DNA of 64,000 nt from an uncultured Desulfobacter sp. (GTDB taxonomy: Bacteria; Desulfobacterota; Desulfobacteria; Desulfobacterales; Desulfobacteraceae), in NCBI RefSeq assembly GCF_963666675.1, contig NZ_OY762929.1, forward strand, positions 682,001 to 746,000, read 5' to 3'. Below the pieces are notes generated by a model that did no database searches, had not been told where the DNA came from, and saw only the letters and a list, made by a program, of their open reading frames with translations. The translations under genes were made by a program, and so were the position numbers. Shown here in pieces: positions 16,883 through 24,310 of this stretch (within the stretch, counting starts at the first letter, position 1; the number at the start of each line of letters is the position of its first letter).

Positions 16883-17005
16883 ACCCTCTCTCCCCCTGTC
16901 TTGTTTTTGGCCCTCCAGCGCCTACTTGTTCATTTTTCCCTTTAACGGCAACGGATACAGCAATTTTTCACAACCCAACCACTACCCACCTTGTTGCCGA
17001 TATCA

Positions 17006-17019
17006 CCCAACTAGTTGGG
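17006..17019. promoter_or_regulatory. perfect 14-bp palindrome between primase and recombinase genes
   Basis: CCCAACTAGTTGGG, just beyond the primase stop codon and upstream of the recombinase pair. It may be an operator, an accessory recombination site or a small terminator. The copy 2 equivalent is 24293-24306. Confidence 0.4.
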
Positions 17020-17023
17020 CAAA

Positions 17024-19672
17024 TCACCCTCCTTTTGCTGCCTCCTTTGCGCCGGCCATAAGTCTTTGGATCTCCTCCACCGGGGTGAGGTTCAAGAAGA
17101 ACCGGCTGTTGTCCTCGCCCTGGCCCTTGTAGTTCAGGGCATAGGCGTATTCCTTGCCCCTGGAGCCCATGCGGATATAAAGATACTCCAGGTCTTCCAG
17201 CTGCTTGATATGGGTCTTGATCTGCCAGTCGCTCCAGTCCATGTATTCCCGGATCATGCGGCGGGTAAAATAGATCTCTTCCATTGGGGTGTTCCGGTCT
17301 TCGGCCAGCTCGTTCACCATCTTGGAGACGGCATCCAGCAAAGTTCTGGAAGGCCTTGCCAGTTCGTCCAGGCTCTGGCCCAAGACCTCATTGGCAATGC
17401 GGTTGGCACGGTCAATATCGTCAAGGGTAACCTCGATGTACGCCACGGTTGCATTGTCGATCTCCATGGTTTTGATCTCCCGCTGGCACTGGTGCAAAAA
17501 GGCAATGGCGTCGATGAGTCCAAGGTATTTTTCATGGTCTCTCCGGGTGACCAGGGACTGGCTGGGGTAGCTCAGATACGGGGTAAACTCGTTGACCACG
17601 GCAATAGGCTTTAACAGGCGCTGGGCGTTCTGGTGCTTTTTGATGATGCTCCTGGTTTTGGTCTTCTGCACAAGACCCTTAAGCGTTCTGGATTCCCGTT
17701 GCTTTTCGTGGATGGCTGCGGTCATGGCCGGGGATTCGTCTATGGATAAAAAGATGAACCTGGAGGCGGTCTCCTGGTCCAGGTCGGCTGCCGTGGTGGT
17801 GAGCATCACGGTCACAGGCCCTTTGACCGTGTAGTCCTCGGTTTTCATCTTACCGGTGCCGGGGTCCTTGCCCGTGGTGGCCACGGTGATCCTGCCCGAT
17901 GACTGGATGTTCCTAATGGAGTAAGCGGCACCGCCCATGCCCACATCCTCTTCAATGGCCAGGATCTTATGGACCAGGGAGTCTTCCTCCTTGTAGAACA
18001 ATGACTGGTCTGTCACCCGGGTGTAATTTTCGTATTCTTCCTCCGGCATCAAAGAGAGCACGGCGTTCTGAAGGGTGGATTTACCGGCGGAGCTTCGGGA
18101 CTGGATCAGGATGGATATAGGTTTGGCAAGTTTCCTGGAGGTGGCCGCCAGATAACACACGGTCTTGTTGATCTCTTCACCGATCACGCCCATGACGGCC
18201 AGGTCCGCCAGGATCTCTTCCATCAGGTTGGGGCTTTTTAAGAATGCCATGGCAAGCCGGGTTTCCTCCTTGGTGGTCTTGGGTCCCTGGGCCTTGGCCT
18301 GCTTTGGGGTGAAGTTCTCCACCAGGGTCAACAGTCTGCCGATGTCTTCACGGACCAGTTCGGGCGACGCCCTGAACAGATCCGCGCACAGCTTGGCGAA
18401 CCAGGTCCGGGACCGGGACGAGTACAGGTCAATGGTGGTCAATTCAAACAGGGCATTGCCCTCCACATCCGTGGATGCCTTGATGGTGGCCTTGAGCTGG
18501 GTGTCTCCCCGCTGGATCCCCTTGACCTGGTACTGCCGGTCGCCGTACCCAACCATAAATCCCTGGTCCGTCTCATTGTACAAGGTCTGCTTTCTGTTGT
18601 TGATCTTGTCCGATTGCTCCAGGGACCGGGGATTGGCCTGCTTGAGAAGGGTTTCAAACTCTTCGGGCGTATGGCGGTTAAAGTAGAGGTTCACATCCTT
18701 GACCGGCAGCTCGATGACATGACAGATGATATTTTTTTCTTTTAACTGCTCTGATACGGACCGGGAGGCGTTCCTGCCGGCATCGTCCGCGTCAAACACC
18801 AGATACGCTTCTTTGATCTTGCGGTTAAAGAAAAAAAGATGATCATCAATCAGGCCGTTGGTGCCGTAGATGGGCATCACGTTTTTAAATCCCTGGTCGT
18901 ACAGGGTCAGGGCATCAATGATGGATTCTGTTAAAACCAGCGTCTGGGACCGTTTGGCAGCCTGGCGGTTCACCAGGCCGGTGCGTTTGCCGGGCAGGTA
19001 CAAATGCTTGATTTGGCAGTCGTCGTCAATGTTCCGGCCATAGAGATTAACCACGGCCCCCTTGTCATCGTACAGCGGGAACACCACGCAGTTAAAGAAC
19101 ACCTCTTTGCCCCGGGTGTTCAGTATCCCGATCTTTTTTAGGGATTTGATGATGTCGGCGTCTTCGGGGAGGATGTTGAGCAGGGTGCCGTTGGCAAAGC
19201 CTGCACCAAAGTCCGTTAAGGATTGATTGTCTGTAATGCCCCTGGTTTTTAGATAAGCCATCCCCTTGGGATCTTCGCCAAGGGTGTGCTGGTAGTAGGA
19301 GACCACCCGGGCCAGCAGTTTCTGGTCCTTGACGGTAAGGCCATCAGTACCGGTCTCTTTTTTATTTTTAACCGCTTTCTGTGAGGCGGGCGCAGCCGCC
19401 TCATGCTTTTGCACCGAGGTCTTGAAGTCCAGGTTAAAATACAGGTGGTCGAACTCAAAGATATCGCCGCCCCTGCCGCAGCCAAAGCAGTTCCAAAGGT
19501 TCTCCCGGGGTGTGACCACAAAGGATGGGGTCTTGTCTTCATGGTCCGGGAACGGGCAGCGGCAGACGTATCCCTTCCCGTTTTTTTTAAATGCCGCACC
19601 TGTGGCCTGCTCAATGTAGGCCTTGAGGTCCACGCAGGTTTTGATGGTGTTGATCCTGGATTGTTCTATCAT
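17024..19672 (-). CDS. CHC2/Toprim primase with C-terminal P-loop ATPase (element copy 1)
   Basis: 882 residues. An N-terminal CHC2 zinc finger (about residues 37-75: CRCPFPDHEDKTPSF...LWNCFGCGRGGDIFEFD) is followed by a Toprim domain (about residues 245-320: LVLTESIIDALTLYDQG ... YLVFDADDAGR). Much further on there is a Walker A motif (QSRSSAGKSTL, about residue 525) with an ATPase domain behind it (ILAIEEDVGMGG, VMLTTTAADLDQETASRFIF). This is a replication protein: primer synthesis plus a probable helicase or loader. Its presence suggests that the excised element can replicate, or needs replication during transfer. It starts 18 bases after the 103-residue gene. Confidence 0.88.
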   Translation of the reverse strand: MIEQSRINTIKTCVDLKAYIEQATGAAFKKNGKGYVCRCPFPDHEDKTPSFVVTPRENLWNCFGCGRGGDIFEFDHLYFNLDFKTSVQKHEAAAPASQKAVKNKKETGTDGLTVKDQKLLARVVSYYQHTLGEDPKGMAYLKTRGITDNQSLTDFGAGFANGTLLNILPEDADIIKSLKKIGILNTRGKEVFFNCVVFPLYDDKGAVVNLYGRNIDDDCQIKHLYLPGKRTGLVNRQAAKRSQTLVLTESIIDALTLYDQGFKNVMPIYGTNGLIDDHLFFFNRKIKEAYLVFDADDAGRNASRSVSEQLKEKNIICHVIELPVKDVNLYFNRHTPEEFETLLKQANPRSLEQSDKINNRKQTLYNETDQGFMVGYGDRQYQVKGIQRGDTQLKATIKASTDVEGNALFELTTIDLYSSRSRTWFAKLCADLFRASPELVREDIGRLLTLVENFTPKQAKAQGPKTTKEETRLAMAFLKSPNLMEEILADLAVMGVIGEEINKTVCYLAATSRKLAKPISILIQSRSSAGKSTLQNAVLSLMPEEEYENYTRVTDQSLFYKEEDSLVHKILAIEEDVGMGGAAYSIRNIQSSGRITVATTGKDPGTGKMKTEDYTVKGPVTVMLTTTAADLDQETASRFIFLSIDESPAMTAAIHEKQRESRTLKGLVQKTKTRSIIKKHQNAQRLLKPIAVVNEFTPYLSYPSQSLVTRRDHEKYLGLIDAIAFLHQCQREIKTMEIDNATVAYIEVTLDDIDRANRIANEVLGQSLDELARPSRTLLDAVSKMVNELAEDRNTPMEEIYFTRRMIREYMDWSDWQIKTHIKQLEDLEYLYIRMGSRGKEYAYALNYKGQGEDNSRFFLNLTPVEEIQRLMAGAKEAAKGG

Positions 19673-19690
19673 TTTGCTATGTTCCTTGTC

Positions 19691-20002
19691 TCAACCTCCG
19701 TTGTAAATTTGGGCCATGGCCTTAAAACAGGCTCTCATATGGACGGGATCCCATACATTCATGGCAAAGCCCAGGTTGAACCGGTTAAAAAGACCCGGGT
19801 TATAAAGATTGAGCAAAAACTCTATGACCAGTTTTTCTCCGGTACTCCAGACCCGGCCCGGTCCTTCGTAAACAAAGCCTGCCAGATCGTCCGGACTGAA
19901 CCGGTCCCGGCTGATGCCCGGGATCTCTCCCTGTTTTATGCCTTTGCTGTTCATCACCGGGAACATGCAGGCGATGTCATAGAACCTTTGGGTGGGTGTC
20001 AT
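19691..20002 (-). CDS. 103-residue protein of unknown function (element copy 1)
   Basis: ATG at 20000-20002 is preceded by a GGGAGAC ribosome site; the frame continues upstream but without a better start. The protein begins MTPTQRFYDIACMF and has a central FSPDDLAGFVYEGPGRVWST segment. It is rich in aromatic residues and has no signal peptide or membrane helix. I do not recognise the family. It is the first gene of the operon that continues with the primase and recombinases, so a replication or regulatory accessory role is possible. Confidence 0.65.
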   Translation of the reverse strand: MTPTQRFYDIACMFPVMNSKGIKQGEIPGISRDRFSPDDLAGFVYEGPGRVWSTGEKLVIEFLLNLYNPGLFNRFNLGFAMNVWDPVHMRACFKAMAQIYNGG

Positions 20003-20255
20003 AAAAGTCTCCCTTGATTTGATTGAACTTTTACCGGGAGATATGATAGAAAAGAAAACGGTTACAAATGGGCTTGCCCTTTTGTAATTTGTTTGCCAGG
20101 CCATCACCCGAGACTCGCCAAAGTTAACCGGGGATGGCCTTTTTTCTTAACTCTCCCTGCTGAAAAACCTGTCAAGAAAAAAATTAGCTTTTTTGCCCTG
20201 ACATTAAATGATATTGTTTTGTACGAAATACGTTCACACAAGTCAAGGAGAAATC

Positions 20256-20636
20256 ATGATTTTCAAAAACCCGTGGTATAAGGGTTCCATGGAGAAGATC
20301 AAGAAGATAGAAAATTTCGGCAAGCGCCTGGCCATGCTCAGAAAGCAGCGGGGTCTGACCCAGCAGCAATTGGCCGATGAGATAGACGTATCCCGGCGTG
20401 TGATTGCGTACTACGAGGTAGAGTCTGATAACCCGCCCGGCAACATCATCATGCTTTTATCCAAAGCATTGAACATCACCTCGGACGAACTTTTGGGGCT
20501 TACCCCCACCGATACCGGAGGCAAGCCAAACCTGAAGCTGACACGGAGAATGAAGGAAATAGAGAACCTTCCGCCGGCACAGCAGAAGGTTCTCTTAAAA
20601 ACTATCGATACTTTTCTTAAGGGGGCTCAGGCTTAG
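20256..20636 (+). CDS. XRE-family (HTH) transcriptional regulator (element copy 1)
   Basis: 126 residues from ATG at 20256-20258, with AAGGAG upstream; a longer frame begins at 20208 without a ribosome site. The HTH-XRE domain spans about residues 20-75: LAMLRKQRGLTQQQLADEID, VSRRVIAYYEVESDNPPGN and LSKALNITSDELLGL. It probably represses the element's operon. It is divergent from the minus-strand primase/recombinase operon, and the promoters of both lie in 20003-20255. On its 3' side it converges with the immunity-like gene. Confidence 0.88.
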   Translation: MIFKNPWYKGSMEKIKKIENFGKRLAMLRKQRGLTQQQLADEIDVSRRVIAYYEVESDNPPGNIIMLLSKALNITSDELLGLTPTDTGGKPNLKLTRRMKEIENLPPAQQKVLLKTIDTFLKGAQA

Positions 20637-20673
20637 GGGTTTATTTCAAGACCTGTGCTCTACGTTCAAAACG

Positions 20674-20916
20674 CTACCTGTTCGGAGGGATCTCAAATCC
20701 ATAAATTTGCATATTATCTTTTCCGTCCTTTTGTAAATAAAACTCAATATCCCCAACGCCGCCGTCGCCTTCAAACTCACTCGATAAATGGAAGTGTTGA
20801 GTTTTTTCCTTTTTCATCTTTTTTAACTGTCCAATCAGGATATCAATCTCGTTTTCTCGTATCCCGATACCGATGCCATACCATCCAGTTTTAAAATCTT
20901 CTATTTCTACATACAT
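20674..20916 (-). CDS. putative immunity protein for the RHS tip (element copy 1)
   Basis: 80 residues, acidic, with FKTGWYGIGIGIRENEID and FEGDGGVGDIEFYLQKDG segments. It sits 19 bases downstream of the toxin-tip stop codon on the same strand, the standard place for an RHS immunity gene. The pattern recalls small Imm32-like immunity proteins, but this is a weak resemblance. It should bind and neutralise the tip encoded just upstream. Confidence 0.65.
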   Translation of the reverse strand: MYVEIEDFKTGWYGIGIGIRENEIDILIGQLKKMKKEKTQHFHLSSEFEGDGGVGDIEFYLQKDGKDNMQIYGFEIPPNR

Positions 20917-20935
20917 AATCTATACAAAGCCTCAC

Positions 20936-21541
20936 TTATCTATTTGGTAATATATGTTTTTCTGGATAACGAGGATCATGCCAATGGGGGCCTCTATCTT
21001 TGCCAGCTTCTCGTCCTTCTCTATCCCACCTCCTAAGCTGTCCATCAGGTCCACGCCATTGCCGGTGCTTGCCACCAGTTTTTTCCCCTGCTTTAGTTTC
21101 TTCCCAACCTTCAGGTGGAGTCCAGTCATCAGGATCAGCAGGATAGTCGTCCAAAGCATCATCATTCGAACACCCATCGGAGTCACTATTTTCGGTGCTC
21201 TTATTCCAAAGATTAATGATATCGTTGATTAGGGGCCGTGGATCCATCAATTCGATTATAGATGTGACATCTCGAACAAACAAATCGTTGGCATGGGAAC
21301 CAGGTTCAAATACAGTGCCTGGTAAGCCGCCGATTGGTAACCCCGGAGAGCCAGGAAACGTAGTTGTATTCAAACCCGATGGATCGATAAAGTTGATTGG
21401 ATTGTTCAGTGAATAAACGAAAGGGTTGATTCCACCAGCTAAGCCTATTGGATCTGGAGTGATGTACCGTCCTGTTTCTGGATCGTAATATCTATGGCCA
21501 TTGTAATGGAGTCCTGTTTCACTGTCGTAGTACTGTCCCGG
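20936..21541 (-). CDS. displaced RHS C-terminal tip carried by element copy 1
   Basis: The frame starts at the att core with PGQYYDSETGLHYNGHRYYD and PETGRYITPDPIGLAGGINPF, then a tip of about 145 residues that begins after IDPSG. The tip ends with WRGPDGQLRRWDREGREAG...GPHWHDPRYPEKH, a basic His/Trp-rich module that looks like a small nuclease-type toxin; Ntox37-like is possible but unproven. It is identical to the last 200 residues of the intact rhs gene at 28223-32626. Upstream of the core there is no rhs core and no ATG in frame before a stop codon, so this copy is probably silent. Confidence 0.8.
   Translation of the reverse strand, partial: PGQYYDSETGLHYNGHRYYDPETGRYITPDPIGLAGGINPFVYSLNNPINFIDPSGLNTTTFPGSPGLPIGGLPGTVFEPGSHANDLFVRDVTSIIELMDPRPLINDIINLWNKSTENSDSDGCSNDDALDDYPADPDDWTPPEGWEETKAGEKTGGKHRQWRGPDGQLRRWDREGREAGKDRGPHWHDPRYPEKHILPNR
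21534..21541. other. attachment core, junction of copy 1 and copy 2
   Basis: TGTCCCGG with element tip sequence on the left (TAGTAC) and the element's other end on the right (ATATATTGCG). It is equivalent to the joint site expected in an excised circle or a tandem array. Confidence 0.65.
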
Positions 21542-21659
21542 ATATATTGCGATGCACCTCCCCCTCCTAGGGTGCTGTTTTTCGTAACGGAGCGATCTGA
21601 TCCTATAGAGATACCTTCCATTTCAAGCCCGGCCATGATTCAGTCGTTCCAATTCACAA

Positions 21660-22147
21660 GATATTCTTTTCTTTCAAATGCCCTTCACCCAAAGCAGAGG
21701 GTGTTTTAAAGAAAAGGATATCCCACCGTCCGGTTATGGCATAAAGTCCTCCTGGTAAAGCCTCCAACATGTAAAAGAGCTGTTTGAAGTAGTATGATAT
21801 ATCTTCCCGATATTCAAGCTTATCCTGTTTTTTTCTTTAACCGCATCAGTCTGCCGGCGTGAGCCGGCATGTAAAATGGGTCATCTTCCTTTTTAGGGGG
21901 GAGCGGAAGGTCTGTGGAGGTGCGCAGGGCGCAAAGGGAGCGGAACATTGCGTAAAGGAGACATAATGTTGGTTATGTCTAGTGGAGAGAGGGAAGGCGG
22001 TTCGGCGCAGGCCTTGCTGCTGTTTGCAAGGGTTGTGACGGGCCGGCCGTGTCTGATAAGGCGGCCTTATCGGACACGCCGAACGGAACGACTTTACGCA
22101 ATGTGGAGTGACCGGCGTGCCCTGCGCACCTCCACAGATCCTTCCGC
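21660..22147. other. structured hairpin region of element copy 2
   Basis: It contains the same three structures as copy 1: the 15-bp stem (21660-21722), the GC stem with GTGA loop (21852-21869) and the multibranched inverted repeat (21903-22147). No gene is supported in 21542-22319. Confidence 0.6.
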
Positions 22148-22319
22148 GGGGTGGGCGGGGATATAAACAGGCGGCGAAGCCATCCGCATCTTAAAGGGCG
22201 GTTGGGTGGGTATATAATAAGGCCGGCTCCGGGCGCAGGCAGCGGAACCCCCTAAGGGGTGGAGCCCGAGCACCGGAGACGATCCTCAGCTTAAAACAGC
22301 AGTTAAAATAAAAAAGGGC

Positions 22320-23240
22320 TTAGGGCCGCTGCTCTCCGGGATGATATTTGGCATGGATCTCCTTGAGGTCGTTAATGGTCACCCGGGTGTAGATCTGGGT
22401 GGATTCCAATGATTCATGGCCCAGCATCTCCTGGAGGTGGCGGACCGGTGCCCCGTTCTTGAGCATGTGGGTGGCACAGGTGTGGCGGAACGTATGGGTG
22501 GAGACGTTCTTTCTGATCCCGGCCAGATCGGCGCATCGTTTGACCACTGCCCATATGGAGTTGGGGTCCATTTGTTCTCCCCACCGGTTCAGGATCAGGT
22601 GGCCGGTGTCCGGACCCCGGATGTATCGTGGCCGTACCATCACGATATAGTTTTCAATCAGTCGGCTGACCCGGTCGCTCACCGGTACCACGCGGTCTTT
22701 ATCACCTTTGCCGCGAACATGGATAAAGCCTGAGTGCAAATCAAGGTTATTGATCTTAATGCCTGCAAGCTCCGACCGCCTGATGGCCGTATCATAGAGG
22801 ATCTCCAGGATCACCCGGTTCCTGTAGCCCCGGGTTGTCCGGATATCTGCCGCCTGCATGATTTTTTTTAGTTCCGTGGTGTTCAGGATCACCTTTGGCA
22901 AGCGGTTGGGCTTCTTTGGCAGCTTGATGGCGTCCCCCGGATCCAGGATCATATAGTCATGCGCCTTTAAATATCGGGTAAAGGATTTGATCACCCCAAG
23001 GCGCAGGCCCTGGGTTCGAAGGCTCAACAGCTTACCCCGGCAAGATATACTGAAGGCCAGCTCCTGCTGATACTCGTACAGGATCTCACGTGTCAGATTG
23101 TCCAGGGTCGGCGAGGTTTCTTTGGCCATAAAGGTGATGAATGCCCTTAGCTCATACCGGGCGTTTTTAATGGTATAGGGGGATCTGCCAAGGGCTTTCA
23201 AATGACGAAGATATTGTTTGATAAGGTCCTGTACCAGCAT
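22320..23240 (-). CDS. tyrosine recombinase/integrase 1 (element copy 2)
   Basis: 306 residues, identical in translation to the copy at 15033-15953, with the Arg (RRSEL), H-x-x-R (HTFRH) and Tyr (TQIYTRV) residues intact. Either copy could therefore supply an active enzyme. Confidence 0.93.
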   Translation of the reverse strand: MLVQDLIKQYLRHLKALGRSPYTIKNARYELRAFITFMAKETSPTLDNLTREILYEYQQELAFSISCRGKLLSLRTQGLRLGVIKSFTRYLKAHDYMILDPGDAIKLPKKPNRLPKVILNTTELKKIMQAADIRTTRGYRNRVILEILYDTAIRRSELAGIKINNLDLHSGFIHVRGKGDKDRVVPVSDRVSRLIENYIVMVRPRYIRGPDTGHLILNRWGEQMDPNSIWAVVKRCADLAGIRKNVSTHTFRHTCATHMLKNGAPVRHLQEMLGHESLESTQIYTRVTINDLKEIHAKYHPGEQRP

Positions 23241-23257
23241 GGGCCTCCTTTTTTCTT

Positions 23258-24169
23258 TTAACTGCCGGTTTTAATGCCGGGATGTGTCACGGTATGGGTC
23301 TCTTTCACCTCCATGGGCATGACCTTGGTGTACCATTGGGTGGTCTTCAGGCTCTTATGGCCCAGCAGCTTCTGGATATACCGGATGTCGGCGCCGTTCT
23401 GCAGCAGATGGGTGGCACAGGATCTGCGCAAGGTGTGGGGAGAGGCACTGGTCTTGATACGGGCCTGTTTCCGGTATCTGACCAGCATGGCCCGGATACT
23501 TGGCGGGTTCATGGGTTCCCCGGTGTTCAGCAAAAACAGTCTTCTTTCTTTCCGGTTTTTACGGGCATACCAGGGCCTGACCTTATCCAGGTATTCCTTC
23601 AGGTAACGGCAGGCTTCGGTTCCCAGGGGCACCACCCGCTGCCTGCCGCCTTTGCCTTTCCGGATGTACAGCACCTTGTCTCTCAGATCCGTATGGTACA
23701 CCTCAAGGCAGATCAGTTCATTCAACCGGATCCCGGTGGAGTACAGCACTTCCATGATGGCCTTGTCCCGGATGGATGCCTTAGAAGACAGGTCCGGCTG
23801 CCGCAGCAACCGGCCGGCCTGGGCCTGGGTGAGGACGGGGCCGGGTTGCCTATTTTTCCGGCAGGTCTCTACAATGCCTTCGGTGGGATTGACCAGAAGC
23901 TTATGGGTCTGTTCCAGGTGTTCAAACAACCGCTTAACCGCCCTGATCTTAATGGCCTTGGTCTCCATGGCATTGTCCTGGGCCATGATATGTTCCCGGT
24001 AATTCAGGATCACCTGGCGGTTGGCCATCTTTAAATCACGGATCTTCCGATCGGTGAGATATGCGGCAAACTCGTCCAGCCGCGTCCTGTACCCATCAAT
24101 GGTGGAGGCCGCATACCCCTGTGATTTGAGCAGATACTTAAACTCCGTGATAGTGGTTTGAACATCCAT
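23258..24169 (-). CDS. tyrosine recombinase/integrase 2 (element copy 2)
   Basis: 303 residues, identical in translation to 15971-16882. Catalytic residues are kept (GIRLNEL, HTLRR, TTQWYTK). It is followed after 17 bases by recombinase 1. Confidence 0.93.
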   Translation of the reverse strand: MDVQTTITEFKYLLKSQGYAASTIDGYRTRLDEFAAYLTDRKIRDLKMANRQVILNYREHIMAQDNAMETKAIKIRAVKRLFEHLEQTHKLLVNPTEGIVETCRKNRQPGPVLTQAQAGRLLRQPDLSSKASIRDKAIMEVLYSTGIRLNELICLEVYHTDLRDKVLYIRKGKGGRQRVVPLGTEACRYLKEYLDKVRPWYARKNRKERRLFLLNTGEPMNPPSIRAMLVRYRKQARIKTSASPHTLRRSCATHLLQNGADIRYIQKLLGHKSLKTTQWYTKVMPMEVKETHTVTHPGIKTGS

Positions 24170-24310
24170 ACCCTCTCTCCCCCTGTCTTGTTTTTGGCCC
24201 TCCAGCGCCTACTTGTTCATTTTTCCCTTTAACGGCAACGGATACAGCAATTTTTCACAACCCAACCACTACCCACCTTGTTGCCGATATCACCCAACTA
24301 GTTGGGCAAA

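Larger units (their letters stand above)
14255..21541 (-). mobile_element. RHS-tip-carrying integrative element, copy 1 (7,287 bp)
   Basis: The unit runs from the base after one TGTCCCGG core to the end of the next. On the minus strand it contains an RHS C-terminal segment with toxin tip, an immunity-like gene, a 103-residue protein, a primase-ATPase, two tyrosine recombinases and a multibranched hairpin region; an XRE regulator lies on the plus strand. Copy 2 follows immediately at 21542-28828 with a constant offset of 7,287, and all translated frames are identical. The 8-bp core at each boundary, the two recombinases and the intact reading frame at the right-hand rhs gene together support a site-specific integrative element. 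Confidence 0.75.
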
